Source of the DNA: Drosophila miranda
Lineage: Eukaryota > Arthropoda > Insecta > Diptera > Drosophilidae
Direction of reading: 5' to 3'
DNA length: 64,000 nt
Assembly: GCF_003369915.1 (NCBI RefSeq)
Contig: NC_046673.1
Coordinates: 19,025,718 to 19,089,717 of the forward strand
Below the pieces are notes generated by a model that worked only from the letters and a program-made list of their open reading frames with translations, made no database searches and was not told the origin of the DNA. This document shows, in pieces, positions 1-13,501 of the stretch; positions within the stretch are counted from its first letter, which is position 1; the number at the start of each line of letters is the position of its first letter. A program made the translations under genes and the position numbers.

Positions 1-1153
1 TTGTAGTGGGTACCAGGCGTTTTACTACTGATTCTACAGAGTATCATTGGAGGCAACAATTTGAAGATGAAAGATGGTCTGCCATGCTCGTTTACTTGGG
101 TTAATCTCTGTCCGATTGAAACTCTGATCGCTTGAAAATCTGTTCTACCAAGACATGTTCTATCAACCTCTGATCGCCGCGAGCCCTGTTCTTTCAAGTC
201 ATGTTCCACCACACTCTGTTACATCAATCCATGCTCTATTAAGTCATCTTGGATCAAACTATTTTCTATCGAAGTCAGATCCCTTCATACGATGTCCCAT
301 CAAGCTTTGTTCTATCAAATACCTCTCTACTTACGTTCTTTTCAACACTGGCTACCGGTTTTTTAGGTCTGATGCAATTCGTGGTTTTATCTAAAGGATA
401 TCCCAATCGTTTTACTTTAGGTCATAGCATTTGGCGTTGCTTCACTTAACTTTTTACTCCTCCCAATAGTTTTCTTCTTTGGCAGCTTTTGCCATTGAAT
501 TTTATATGGGAATTAATGAAGAAATTGGAATAAAATGGTCAGCCATCAGTGTGTAATGCGCATCTATTAGAATCTAAGTGCTTTCCAATCAATAATTTGG
601 GGAAATTCCATTCAAATTGATGATAAGAAAAACGGAAGAGAAAAAGTGAGAAAGTGAGGGAGAGGAAGGAAACTTGATACGAAATCATTCTAAGGTACTC
701 GAAAATGTTTAAGGACTGAATGGCCACTTTCAGAATTATCATATTTCTCCCCCAAGCAACAGCCCCACTCCCACTCCCACTCCCACCCCATCTCATTTGA
801 TGGTTTTTTAATTTCCTATACTCCTTTGAGAGTTTTAAGAACGGGGAAGTGGGTTCTGCTCTGCTCTGTTCTGCTGGCACCGTAGTTGTTTTTCGAATCT
901 CGGTTCATGGCAATTTATTAGATTTTCTGGGCCACCCAGAGAGAAGCCCCGTCCCGCCCACTTTGTGGAAAACAAATTAATCCTTTTAAGCATTAAGTTC
1001 CCATCATCATACTCTCGTACCCATGACTATGGACACACATGTGTGTCTGCGTGTGTGTGGGTAAAGTTTATTTAATTATGCAAAGGAAATTTAATTTTTA
1101 ATGAAAATTGTTTGAAGTTTTACACACGAAGACCCACAATACCACACATAAGC

Positions 1154-1172
1154 GCACACACACACACACACA
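1154..1172. repeat. (CA)n microsatellite
   Basis: Uninterrupted CA dinucleotide run seen directly, flanked by imperfect CA-rich sequence. Confidence 0.9.
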
Positions 1173-3289
1173 CGAACACACGTATAGGGAGGACATGGCA
1201 TTTTTCTATAGGGGCATACACGCACATATAAATATGTATGTATCTACAGATTTGCAGGTACATTCAGATATATATTGTCCCGCAGTTGTACATATGATTT
1301 ATGCCCCGTCGCAATGCCCCCAATTTCTTTTTTGCATTATTTCTTTCTTTGCGCCGCGACTCAAATATATTTATTACCTTTAATTAAAAACGCCATTTGT
1401 CACTCCACTTCCACCCTCCAGAAGGGTGGTCCCACTCCTGCCAGATACAAATACAGGTGTACGCTTGTACGGCTTTACCGGTGTACAGCCAGCATCGATA
1501 TTATTAATTGCTTTCAATTAAAGCCGCAACACAAAGCACACAAAATTGAATGCCCGACGTCTGACACGTGGCTCCAGAGACAGAGTTTGGGACCCTATCT
1601 CCCGCATGGGATGTACAGGATGCACAGGATGTAGAGGATGTATCCTGTCTGCCAGGCTTCATCCAAGCCCTAGCCATCAATCAATGTTATCCTTTCGGAC
1701 CGCATAAAGTTCTGAGCTCGATTATATTGTGCAACAACTCGTCTTTCACGTATGCCAGAGGTACATATGGTAGGGCACTCTATTCTTAAAGCAGACATAC
1801 TTTTGGTATACCACAACTAGGAGTTCGATTTAATCATCTATTTGAAGGAGAAATCGAGGTATCATCCATTTGAGGAAGAAGTCGAGGTACAATCAACTCC
1901 AAAGACAACTCCTGAAAAGAAGTAAGGGTCAATTGCCCCCGCACGGGTCTCTCTGTCCTTGTCGAAAACATTTGCCATTCAATTTTCAATTAATCGCAAA
2001 TGAAAACGAAAAAGCCTGAACGAATCAAAGGACGCGGAATTGCCAGGATCCGGCGGCTTTTGCGGGTTTTTGGGTCGCCGGCAAATGCGAGTCCATTAGG
2101 AATGAGCGATTTGTAGTCATTGCTAAATTGCTGGCAATAAAAATGAGATCAGAACAAATAAATAAAATGGCTCCACCTTTGTGGGTGTCTGCACATCGTT
2201 TGGCGGTGCCAAAGGTCCTGTGTCCGTGCCCACATCCGTGTCCGTGTCCTTGGGCTAGCAACAATTGCTCACGAAGTGAAGTAATGATGTGGCAACGACA
2301 TCGATGCACGTCCTGCCCCACACCACGACTTGGCTGCACCTTTGGCCGCAAAAATAAATCTCTAAGCCCCATCCCCCCATCCGTCGCATACTGGTGGTGG
2401 CAGCATCTCAGGGATGCTGTATCTTGGATGCAGCCTGGCAGTGGCAAGGCAACCAAATGAATTTAGTTAGCTCTTGCCCCGGCTTCCGTCGCTGCCATTA
2501 CCCACTCAACTGTGGCCAAGTTCTTGAGTTCTCTTCCCTTCTGAGTTTCACGAAACTTAGTTAGACCAGACCATCAGACCCTCAGACCCCAGACCATCAC
2601 CAGAAGCCGCAACCGAAGAGGAGCACCAGCAGACAGCAAACATACACTGAAAGGAGGAGCACCAGGGAGTGCACGGCAGGAGCTACAGGCTTTGCGCGCA
2701 AGGAAATACATTTCTCTCAGTGCCCGATGCCGCTTTGTGGCCCAAGTTCAAGGCCACAGATTGAAGGTACTCGTTATTAGTAACCAAGCAGCTGGTGAAT
2801 AGAAGGCGAAACAAGTCCAGCTTATGCCACGGCCAATCAATCAAGCGACTCACATCCTATTCAATTTACACAACACTTGAAGCTGCAGAGGTCGTCACAT
2901 GCTTCGGTGGTCTTTTGATGTACGAATCAATGGGCATACGAAATGCCGATCAAAGCTTCGTATTCGTTGCGTAGGTCATGGACGAGAGCACAGGTCACAG
3001 AGAACAAATTAGAGTCAAGGCCTCGCATAACAGAGACGCTATGTCTTTTGTGGAAGACAGGTGCTGGTGCTTCTGCTCTAACTTCATCTCTCTTATCTTC
3101 GGTTTTGCCATTCTCACTCAAACTCGCGCACGAAAAAAAAAACAGCGTGTCACTTCTCTCGCTACGTGTTTTACCGTTACTTTGACTCGTTTTACTCACT
3201 CTCTGCATCTCTCTGTCACGCACACATTGGCAAGAGACACAGAACCGATAAGAAAAGCGAGCGTTAGCGTTGTGGGATGCGGCAAGGGT

Positions 3290-3355
3290 CGCGGCTCTAC
3301 TTTTATACCCGGTACTCAGTGCATATTTATGGCCTCCACGGAGTTTTCATCCGGC
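3290..3355. mobile_element. Possible degenerate DINE-1-like end fragment
   Basis: The stretch around 'ttatacccggtactcagt' followed by a 'ggcctccacgg' block resembles the left end of the better-preserved element at 35.44 kb ('ttatacccgatactaagt' followed by 'ggctctcctccgg'). The rest of the element is not recognisable here, so this is either a highly decayed copy or a chance match. Confidence 0.3.
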
Positions 3356-4565
3356 ATCAGACTGCTTCATCGGTGGACCACCAGAGCCATGGGTACGGTA
3401 TAGCCGCACGTGAAGATGAAGAACGGCCTTAATTGGAGTGTAGAATATAACCCTGTAAAGTATGTGGGGTTACAGCTTGAACTAGGATCTACCAGGTGGG
3501 CCTGCAACAGGCCCTACTTGTGGCACCAGCTCATTGTCTCGTCGTGGCACTAGCAGACACATCCGTTGCAAAGAGGAACATTGTAGAGGCGATTAAATTT
3601 TAGGAGATCTCCCTCGATAGATGCTCCATTTCCAGAGGAACAGGACCATTATAAAGGATAGCCCGAAAGGACAGCAACATTGTAGCTGCCATCCCATCGA
3701 TGTGGCGCGGCTGTGGAAGTGGCAGTGGCAGCGTCAGTGTGGAAATGTCATCGGAAGTTTGTGGTGCAACAGTGTTGCAGTTGAAAGGGTTTTCCCCGAG
3801 CCCGTGCCCGTGCCCGTGCCCGTGCCACCATCTGCGTGCTGCCAAGTTTGTTGTTTAAACTATTGCAACTTGCAGTTGCACCATTTTTGCTGCTTGGTGC
3901 TGCTGTCGCGTGTCAGCGGCAGATTTTGGCTGTGAATTATGTGCGTGGCGTGGCACGCACAACGAACCGCAGTGGCACTGGCACACGCCTCTGCCTGCCA
4001 CAAACAGTTGCCACATCGCTCTGCCACCTACTGCCCGCAAATTCAATTAGATGAAGCATTTTTCGAACACCATCGAACACCAGAAGAAGCAGCAGCCACA
4101 ATAACACCAACAACATCAAAAGTGCGACAACATTTGAAAGGAAAATCCTCACATGTGGTCCGCCCCAAAAGGGGGCACACAGGGCTGCCGACAACGAGTA
4201 GGGGAGGCTGAGTATGCCAAGAAGGTATTGTAGATATCGCGCCGAAAGGCGTCTTAAGGCCTCTGCGTCGAACTGCTTAAAGCATAGCTACACCTAGGGA
4301 TATACCCGTACTTTTACTCGGCAATCATGATTCCCATATCTTCTTTTCCTGCTTGAAATACATCCTTTATCCTGGATCTATGCATCAGAATAGAGAATAA
4401 GAAACATAATTTCAAGTTTATCAAGAGTCCTTAAATACAGATCTGTTAAAGATCTCCCATAGATTCCTGTAGCTCCTGCGATACAGCAAATCTTTACTTG
4501 TTCATTCAATATCGATTTTTTTACTATGAAAATCCTTCTTGAAGCCCCTACGTTGTTTTCCCTCG

Positions 4566-4593
<28 letters not shown>
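4566..4593. repeat. (GT)n microsatellite
   Basis: Uninterrupted GT run of about 14 units seen directly. Confidence 0.95.
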
Positions 4594-4597
<4 letters not shown>

Positions 4598-5661
4598 TCC
4601 TCTGGTAGATACAAATAAACCGAACAATAAACAAAAGTTTATGCATCTAATTTAGTTGTGAATGTTGGCAAGTAAATTGAGGCAGCAGCAACATCTTGAT
4701 GATGCATCAACCGAAATGGGTAAACTGAGGGAGTGGGTCTTCAGAGGGTGCCCCCTCTTCATCAACTTCCTTATCCGGTACTCCCAGTCCCAGTCCCAGT
4801 CCCACTTCTGGCTCCAACTCCAACTACAGCTCCGGCAATGTCTTTGGCTGCTAAACTTAATTAGTTTGGCTGGCAACAGTGGCTGTGGAAGTGGAAGTGG
4901 CAGCGGCAGCGGCAACGACGACGACGACGATGACTTCAGCGACTACGCGGGAAGCCAACCGCATGCTGGTTGCCCCAGTATCCCAGAACCCCGTCCCATT
5001 CCTGGCCGCAGTTTTCTTTATTGGGAAAAACGTTTGCCTCCAGCCCTACTTGGGCCTGGGGTGCGGGTCCGTCAGCAATTGTTGCCAAACACCAGAAATG
5101 CAATAAGCCAGACAGCAACAGACAGCAGACAGCAGACAACAGGCAGCGGAGCCCCGCACTTGAAAGCGTGATTTCATCAGAAGGCTGATTTCAGCATGGC
5201 TGTACTTTTATTGAAATTTCTGCTGCCAGACAAATGCACATTAATTGCTCGGCTCGTCTCGGAGGAGGATCTGAGTGTACTATTAATAATGCTCGAATAA
5301 TCCAGCACGCAGCAGCAGCAGCACTGGAGGTCAAAGTTTAAAGCCAGCCTTAACAATAAATGAAAGTAATTATAGAAAATATTGTTGGCCCGTGTAATTC
5401 TCGTACTTTTTCTTCCACTGTTGGGCGAAGCCTGGAACTTTTGCCGCGAATTAATAACAATATGATGTGGCATACTACTCGCTGGATGTGCGATGTTTGT
5501 GTGTGTGCTTATGTGTGTGTGTTTGTGTGTGTGTGAAGCGCAGCGTGACTGCTTTTCTAATTAGGTGCCAGAGTTTCCCGGCCGCGTGCAACACAGAAAC
5601 TTAAGGCAGCAGCAGCAGAATGCGGAGGGAGTTACACGGGGTACTACTACAATAACATTAT

Positions 5662-5684
5662 CCACACACACACACACACACACA
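5662..5684. repeat. (CA)n microsatellite
   Basis: Uninterrupted CA run of about 11 units seen directly. Confidence 0.95.
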
Positions 5685-8600
5685 GAAACACTTCCTGGGG
5701 CGCCACATACTCCTTGCAGACACCTCACGAGTGGCCAGGGCACTCGGCGACTTGGGGGGGTCACAGTGAAGGCTCCACAAAAGGAAAAGCCACTTGAAGC
5801 ACCATTTCGAAATTCGGAGAGTCCAAGAGGTCGAAGCTCAGACTCAGAAGCAACGATTCCAACGATTCAGTGCTAACCTTCGATGATGCTTGAATATTCT
5901 GCCTCAATCAACCAGAAACTAGAAACGAAACGAAGGTTCAAGGAACTTCAAACAATTTACTTTTATGTGGAGCTGATCCACAGATGAGATTTTGCAGATA
6001 TATCCGCATGTAAGCCTCTTTTAAATGGTTGAGAAGCCTGAAGGACTATCTTTCATTGCCACTCCTCACTGTATCCCCGAAAACCTGCTCTTCACATATC
6101 TCCACATCAAGGCCTCCTCCTTCCGTGTGTGTCTTCTGTGCATCTGTGTGTTTCTCTGCCCCTGTGTGTGTGTGTGTGTGTATGCAGGTTAATTGCTTGT
6201 AGCTCACCTGGCATTAGCAGCGCTGATGTGGCTAATAAACTTGCCACCGCCATCGCAGCGCCAACAGCAGCTACAAATAAGCGGAGGCAGCCAGGGAGAA
6301 ACACAAAGAGATTGCGGAGAGATAGAGACAGAGGAACAGACAGAGAGAGAGAGAGCAAGAGGCAGAGTGAAAGGTGAAAGGAAGCTGGCAAAAGTTAGAA
6401 AGACAAAAAAAGAAGCACAATAGGAAGGAAACAACCAAAAACAGGAAAGAAGAATCTTTTGTGTAACGAAGCTACAGATACTCTTCAGATTCGGACCAGT
6501 TCTTGGCCGACTTTGCCTATATATAGTGTTCCGATTAGGATCTCATGTTTTAGAGCTAACAGAAGAGCAATTCTTTAAAGTTTTTTCCTTGATTTTCGAT
6601 CCAATTTCGATGATAATTATGAAAAAAAGTAATGTCTATTCATCCTCTTGCTGATAGAAACTAAACCTGCAAGTTCTCTTCCTGCTTTCATTGTTTCTGT
6701 ATGATTTGAAGTCTGAAAACTAGTATATTCTCTGCCTTGGCAAAACATCTTCCAAAAGTCCAAGTAGCTCCCTCTGAAGGATGGACAAATCTGCAACACG
6801 AAAAACGTTTTCCATGAGTTTTCACAGCTGCGAACTTTATGTTTTTCTTTTGAGTGCAAGTTTTCCTCTCTTTCTCTCTCTTTCTCTCTTGGGGTGGACG
6901 ATCGATCAGTGAGCCGTGACCCTGGCACTGATCAGTGCATTCCCTGATTGCTTGCTTGATTGATTGATTGATTGAGCAACGCTCTCAGGCTATTCCCACA
7001 TCGACAAGTGGTTCTCGCATTTCCATTTCCCATTTCCCATTATCCGCGTCAAGTTTTTGTTTGCTTGGAGGACGAGATGAGGCCTCCCATCCTCTCATCT
7101 CCGCTCATTTGATGGCCATGGCCCAATCCAACGGCGACTGCCTCTTGTCGGCGGCGACGTGAGCTGAAAGCCCAACAAGAAATTAACATGACGAGGACGA
7201 GGACAGCGACAAGGACAGCCGACCAGGACACGCTACTGCTGCCTCTGCCTCTGCTGTTGCTGCCTCTGCTGCTGCTGATGATGATGATGATGATGACGCG
7301 ACGTTTTGCCGCTGATGCAATTGGCAGGTGGCGGCGGTGACTGGAGGCTTTGGCACTTGGGGCTTGGGGGCTGCGAGTCCTTCGGCTGTCGGTCAATGTG
7401 GGCGTCCCCCACTGCTGCGGTCACTCGGAAATTGGCAAATTTGTCACACTTCAGCCACCGAGTCGATTGTGTCTCAATCTTCGCACTAGCCTCCTCCTCC
7501 TCCCCCTTCTACACTGACTTTGATGGGTGTGGCACACAAACACAGCTTCGATTTGTAGTTTTGGGATAACTAACACAGAACTTGGAGTAGTTTGTGTATC
7601 AGAGGATGCAGCAATAAAGCAGTAGATTGGCACCACATCTTTATGGGAAATTTATAGCCGACAAAAACTAGTAGTCGCTTGGTAGCAGGAGAAGGAGCCG
7701 GAGATAATCAGATAACTTCTTTGAGGCTCGAATTATATAGTCTTCGATTCTGAAAGTGATTTCCTTAATAGGATGACATGATGATATATTTATAGCTGCA
7801 AAAACAAACCAGAAACCAAAATGTTATTATAAAACTATTTAGATATCCATAAGGAACAGACCAATAACAGGATATGTGTACATCTCTATGAGAGAATTTA
7901 ATAACAAATCATCAAAGCATTATCTTAAGACCTGTGTCGGAGTTTTTATAAAGATTTGCAGATGATTTACGGAATTGTAATTACGCTTGTAAGTCCACGA
8001 ATTATTCGAGTAATCAAAAGCGGAGTAATGATAGATGAATTAATGCCAAAACAGCGGCCATAAAACATGAGCCAGGAAGGGGCGGGGCATTCCTTAAAAG
8101 GAAGAAGGAAAATAGCCTACCCTCGAGGGCCCGCCTACAAGCATTTATCGATTTAATTTTGCGACGGGCCGGGGATTTTAATGTTTACGAGAACAAATTG
8201 TGGCGGCGGCTGTTGCTGTTACTGTTGTTCGTTTATTTGCGGCCAAGTGGCAGAGGGACAGGGACAGGGACAGCGACAGGGACCGGGAAATACCTCCATT
8301 CCCCCCATTGGGAGCCGATCCAATGGCCACTTGACGCGCACCGCATGTTTAAAATTTTCAACGGCTCCAAACACACAAATTGTTGGTAAATTAAACGCAA
8401 ATATTGCGGCGCTTGGCATTTGATTGAAGTGGCAGTGGCAGTGGCAGTGGCAGTGGCACCCCCAAAAAATCCCCGAAAGAGAGGGTGGGCCCTTTCGGAC
8501 AAAAGTTGCCCCCGAACGGAGCATCGGAGCCTTTCGGTGGCAGCTTGTCGCTTCATTTTGTGATTCCTTTCCTGATTCCTGATTCCTTTCCCTCTCCCCC

Positions 8601-8720
8601 TACCCAAGTGATTGCTCCTTCTTTCCCATGGCGTCTTTAATTGTATACGCTTCCCTGGCAGAGGGTACATGTAATTATCTTTAAAAAATATATTTGGGAA
8701 GCCAGGGGGGACTTCTCTCT

Positions 8721-9038
8721 TTAGTTCCTTTCTTGATTTAAAGTCTTCACGTGATCTTTGAGGGCTAGCACCTGCTTCAGGTTCGCCTTGACACTGTCTA
8801 TAACCTCCAGAATCTGTTCGTTCTCGCGGCGCAGAGACTCGATCTCCTGGTCCAGCATTTTCTCCAGCTGTGACTCCTTGAAAGCGTCAGCATCCTTTGG
8901 CTCCCTGCGCATTTTGGCCTCCACCAGCTCCTCGATTCGGGTTCGGCTCTGGTGGCGCTCGCAGGGGTTCCATCGAGTGCACGGTATGATTTTGATCTGG
9001 GGATCCTTGTCCTCAGTATCGCCCGTATTCTGTTCCAT
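8721..9038 (-). CDS. Small coiled-coil protein, 105 aa, function unknown
   Basis: Single-exon ORF with ATG at 9038 in a good fly start context (CACAATGG) and stop TAA at 8721-8723. I do not recognise the protein. The first 40 residues are polar with two cysteines and include RWNPCERHQSRTRIEELVEA. Residues of about 55-100 form a strongly helical segment with leucine/isoleucine/valine at heptad-like spacing (EKMLDQEIESLRRENEQIL, then a second stretch ending KTLNQERN), so a coiled coil and self-association or binding to another coiled-coil protein are likely. There is no signal peptide or membrane segment. Residue use is balanced rather than simple-repeat derived, unlike the neighbouring spurious frames. 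It could also be the last exon of a longer gene, but the in-frame ATG and 5' context suggest it is complete. No poly(A) signal is obvious downstream. Confidence 0.6.
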   Translation of the reverse strand: MEQNTGDTEDKDPQIKIIPCTRWNPCERHQSRTRIEELVEAKMRREPKDADAFKESQLEKMLDQEIESLRRENEQILEVIDSVKANLKQVLALKDHVKTLNQERN

Positions 9039-12000
9039 TGTGATTGTCTACCAAAAAAGGATATTCAAAAAAGTATTTGTGATCTCAAAAAGAGAAAAAC
9101 AGAATTATTTAGGCATGCTTTTCCCTGTTCCGTTTGTTTTTTATTCGAAGGGACTGTGACCGACTCTCTCCAGAGTATCCAGACTTCGTCTAGCCTTTCC
9201 TTTTGGTTCTTTTCGTGGAAGGATACTTCCTGTTTTGATTGCGCTGATTTCTATAGTGGCCATAATCTCCTTAACAATATTCACTCATTGCTCGTTCTGC
9301 TCTGTTCTGTTCTGTTCAGTTTTAATGCCCTTTCAATGTTAATTACAAAGATTTGTGTCTGTGTGCCTTATGCAGATGAAGTCGTTAATTAATTTAAATT
9401 CAATTTCAGGCTTTTGAAAGTTCTGATGGTGTATGGAAATGGTAATATCCTTCAAGTTCTTCTAGCACTCATATAGTATCTCTATTTCTTCCCACCCCTC
9501 TGTCTGTAGATTCCAGCTCTCATTTTGTGGGCACTAATAATAATGGCAATACACAAAACCAAGAAACAGCTACAATAATCGTAATAACTATAATAATACC
9601 AAGAGAGGTCCAAGGGCGAAAGGAGGCTGCAAGTAGGTTGCCAGCCTGGGAGGGGGCTGGGGGCATGCAACTTGCACATTTGCGCCATTTGCGCTAATTG
9701 CGCGCCACATGCACTTAACAACGCCTTCGCCTTCGCCTTCGCCACCCCCTCCGCCTCCGCCACCGACCAATGCCATCTGATGAAGGCCCCGAACCGAAAC
9801 CGAAACCAAAACCAAAACAAGTGCGAATGCTGCAAGAAGGAGTGCTGACGTCTTGCCCAACCCAAAGGATACCCTCTAAATGGTGGATAGTTGACACTTC
9901 AAAGATACTTACAGAAAGTAGAGCATATTTGTATTCAGATTTCAATGCTTGTATGTTTTCCTTAGCTAAGATCAGATATACCCCTGAACTCTTCGAAGCC
10001 CAGGCCGCTACCCCCCAAGAGGAGAGTGGGAAGAGAGCAGCAAAACTATTTGCAGAACGCAAATCGAGCTTATTTGCCATAATAAATTTCTCATTAACAT
10101 TTCATGTAACATTAACGGAAAAGGAGTGAGGAGGGAGGAGGAAGGTGCAAGGGACATTCAACCACAGGACGAAGGACGGGACTGTACTTCAATCTGTTTG
10201 TGTGTGTGTGTGCTAGTGTGTTAGTGTGGTGTGTGCATTTGTGTTTGTGTGTGGCAGAAAAAGCAGTGTAATGAAAACTCTGTCGAGACACATCCGAGTA
10301 TATGAACATTGCCCGCAGCATCAGGATCCTACACACAAACTTTGAATTTGATGACTTGCAACTGTTTTTGGGGGGGAGGCTTCTAAAGAGGGCAAGACTT
10401 TTGGCTTCACCGTGTCAAGTGGTGAGCGGCAAGAGGCAAGTGGCAAGTGCATCGGAAGAAGTGTGTTCTGACAACTCAAGAGCATCATCAATGTCGAAAA
10501 CTTATTTGGAGAATGTGGAGTAGAGCGTGTTGCCACTTGCCCCATCGATTGGGTTTCCTGTTTAATTATTTGAACCAAAATCGAACCTCGTCCCAAACTT
10601 CAAAGAGATGTGGCAGTAATATCACCCAACAGCCCAAATATTTAGAAGGAAACACTCTGCAGCAAGGAAGAGAAAGGATATTTCCGAGAAGAAAATATGA
10701 GTTGATACCAAAAATGGTAGAAACCTTCAACTTTGGGTCGTTATATCCTCAGATATATCAACTCTATTGACACGAATTAAAAATCTTATCAAAGATCATA
10801 CGATTCTCGTTTCAATTCATTCTTTTTTGTGAGCAATGCCGAGCAAAAATTATGAAAATGCGCAAAGTCACCAAAGCGCGGTTTTAGAATTTTTAGGAAA
10901 GATTTTGGGGTATATTGCAAAATCCAAGTTTGGGGAAGAGATCTAATGCCAATTGCCAAGAGCATTCAAAAGTTTCCACTCCGTCGCACAGTATTTTTCA
11001 TGCAGATTTTCTCAGGCAAAAAACAAACGATGTCCATGTCCTGTCTGTAAGTAAAAAACTATTAAAACTTTTTCACGCCAAAATCCCCTTTTGCAAAAAC
11101 CATTGACATGAAGAAGTTCCAATCCGCAGGTTGGAAAAACTACTGGGAAAATGCTGGGAAAAAAATTCGATTAATGCCAGAGGAAATCCTTTTGCTAACG
11201 TAATGCTGCTCTCCCCGCAAATATGCAGCGATTTTAAGTGGCGGAATCTTCGTATAACGATTTAATGATTCCCGGGATTCTCATTTCCATTTGCCACACA
11301 CGCTCTTGATATGGAAAGGGATTGCGATTCCCATACCTGAGGCTGGCGCCGCCGCCACCCTTCTGTGGCTCGACACCTGCCCCGTGGGGGGACGCTTGGG
11401 ATGGGGCATGAATGCCAAAACCGTTCGAGAAGCAACATCCAAGAGAGTTGCGAAAAACAAAATGCAAATTTTCGCAAGAGACGGCATCGTGATTGACATT
11501 TGAACTGCTAATGAAGCTATCACTCCAGGACGATGGCGGGTGAGAGCAGGCGGTGCAGAGAGGGAGAGCCATGTCATCGAGTGGCAGCAGAGTCAGAGAT
11601 GCAGATGCAGATGCAGATACTTCTGCCCCATCCCACTGGATTTCTGTATCTCTTTAGCTCTCTCTCCTCCCTCTTGAAGGTGACGCGCATATATCTAGTG
11701 CGTGTGTGTGTATATATCCTGCACTGCGCGAAGAGGAGTAGATGCTTCGTTGAATCTATGAAAGGTCAGTTTAGATCGAGGAGGTACAGAATGATACCCA
11801 TTCTGGATAAATATGCAACCTCTGCAAGACGACTATTATCTATATATTCACTCAGAAATCACGTATCTACAGTGGATTTTCCTCTCTCTACTACCTTTAT
11901 GCTCAATCGGGAAGGATACCCAGAAAAAAGCCACTGCATCGCACCATCTTCAGATACATTTTCTGCAGTACCAGTTTCTCCATTAACTATTTTCACAGAT

Positions 12001-13108
12001 ACTCGTAGAAAGATGAATGCTTTAGCGAGAATGCTTTAGCGAGACTGCTATAGCGAGATCTATTCTATCTTTAGCCCAATCGATGGATATAGTTCCCTGT
12101 TTGGAAGATTTTGTTTCCTTCTTTAAAGACTCTTTTTTTCTATCTGAAATGTTCCTGAAGCATAGAGTAAAAGTACAAGTAGCATTCGGAAAGTTTCCAA
12201 GCTTTTTTTTTCGTTTTTGCCAGTGTGTTTTTGTGTCGAATCGCAGCTACGTGACACCCACACATGCGATGCTCTCAAGATGAATGTAGGAGGATGCTGC
12301 TGCAGGACGGAGCGGTGTCTGTAGTGGGGGGTGGCACGTTGCACATTGCACTTTAACATTTTGTTTTGACAACTGCGAATTCATCAAGGCGCCGCCTGAT
12401 GCTCGCTCCGCCACCCTCACCCCCACCCCCCATCCCAGTGAATGCCTCACGGATGCCTGCCCCAAAAGACAATCAAACGATGGCAAATTGAAGTAGAAGC
12501 GATTAAGCTGAAAATGGATTTGTGTATTTTATGCCATTGCCAAAAGGTCCTTTAGCTTCCTTCCGCCTTCCTCCTTGCGATTTTCCAGGGCTTTTCAGGG
12601 TGCAAAAAAACAGCTTGAATCGGCAAAGTTTTTGTAGGCCGTCGTCGCCACTAAAGTTTGAGTGGAAATCGAGGATGGCAGAGGAGCTGGTGGTAGTGGG
12701 GGGCATGTGGTGGCATGGTGGCCTGGTGGCATGGTGGTGCATTATGCAACCTTATTGTGGATTTCTGCTGATGCGGCAACTGCGATTGCAGCCAGGGCCT
12801 GAGACTGAGACTGTGGCTGAGACGAAGACAGAGGCGAAGCCAGAGACGCCGCCGACAAATTGCAAATGCCGCACAAAATGCAAACGCAAATTCCTTGGAA
12901 AATACTTTGGTTGTTCGTGGGTGGGATGGGGCCTGGGATGGGGTGCGGGTGCAAAAGCGTTTTTCCCCACAAAAGCCAAAGATAACGAGACAATTTCATG
13001 CGACGATAGTTGAACAGAGTTTGATGGATGCCAAGGAACAGAAGACATTCAAGATAGGCCAAATCTACCACAAGTACTGCTACTGCCACCTCTTATAGAT
13101 TAGATTAA
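9039..13108. other. Non-coding region
   Basis: No gene is supported. The stretch contains a GCCTTC/CGCCTC simple tract near 9720-9765, a CAAAAC/CGAAAC tract near 9788-9818, a GT tract near 10200-10210, and a three-unit 14-bp tandem repeat at 12017-12058. Overlapping open frames near 11.24-11.58 kb run on both strands through GC-rich sequence and look incidental. Confidence 0.5.
12017..12058. repeat. 14-bp tandem repeat, 3 units
   Basis: Two identical units 'atgctttagcgaga' (12017-12030 and 12031-12044) are followed by a third with two changes, 'ctgctatagcgaga' (12045-12058). A local tandem duplication of unknown role. Confidence 0.9.
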
Positions 13109-13470
13109 GGATGGGTGGTCGTCTTCACGAGGACATCGCCGACAACAAAGCCAGTTCTTGAAGCTACGAATCGGCATATAGTGGCTCAGGGAGACTGACC
13201 CCATGGCACACTGATCGCCGAACACTTTGATCAGGGATCCGTACTACACCGTCGACGATCGGACATCCTGGCTTGGATCCAGGCCTTTGTCCAGAACATT
13301 CCCGAGATCCGCCCGCAGGTAGAAATCTCAGTACACGAAGAATATAGTCCGTAAAGCTGGGGAAAATCCTGGAAGGTTTTCGTCTGTGCTTGGCCAGGAC
13401 CCTGTCGCACAAATATAAGCAGCTTGGTCGTCGGCGACAGGACGTCACGGAGAGAAGTAGAATAAAGCTT
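13109..13470 (+). pseudogene. Unrecognised coding remnant with internal TGA and a frameshift
   Basis: On the + strand an open stretch from 13109 reads GWVVVFTRTSPTTKPVLEAT... It meets an in-frame TGA at 13196-13198, then continues open for 51 codons (HGTLIAEHFDQGSVLHRRRS..., then DILAWIQAFVQNIPEIRPQ...) to TAA at 13352-13354. Another frame then carries protein-like sequence (LGKILEGFRLCLARTLSHKY...) up to an AATAAA at 13461-13466. The residue mix looks like a real protein, but there is no upstream ATG in frame and no domain I recognise. The simplest reading is a decayed last exon or duplicate. The leaky TGA-C context also leaves room for stop-codon readthrough. Frames on the minus strand of the same stretch are open too, so strand assignment is uncertain. 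Confidence 0.4.
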
Positions 13471-13495
13471 TGTGGAATACTCCAAATGTATTACA

Positions 13496-13501
13496 TTTAT
13501 T
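13496..13501 (-). terminator. Poly(A) signal AATAAA
   Basis: Minus-strand AATAAA about 120 bp downstream of the stop at 13622. It faces a + strand AATAAA at 13461-13466, as expected for two convergent transcripts. Confidence 0.4.

Larger units (their letters stand above)
1..8720. other. Non-coding region, microsatellite-rich
   Basis: I see no supportable gene in this stretch. The open frames present are short, lie in CA/GT, poly-Q-like or GC-rich simple sequence, and have no splice-site framework or conserved domain. It holds several dinucleotide arrays (CA near 1154-1172, GT near 4566-4593, CA near 5662-5684, GT near 6164-6182) and a possible degenerate transposon end near 3300. It is probably intergenic or intronic DNA of a gene outside the window. 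Confidence 0.6.

Noticed and set aside
4662..5171. 169-residue + strand open frame
   Set aside because: Consists largely of SQSQSQ, QLQLQL and GSGSGS runs from tandem repeats; not a credible gene.
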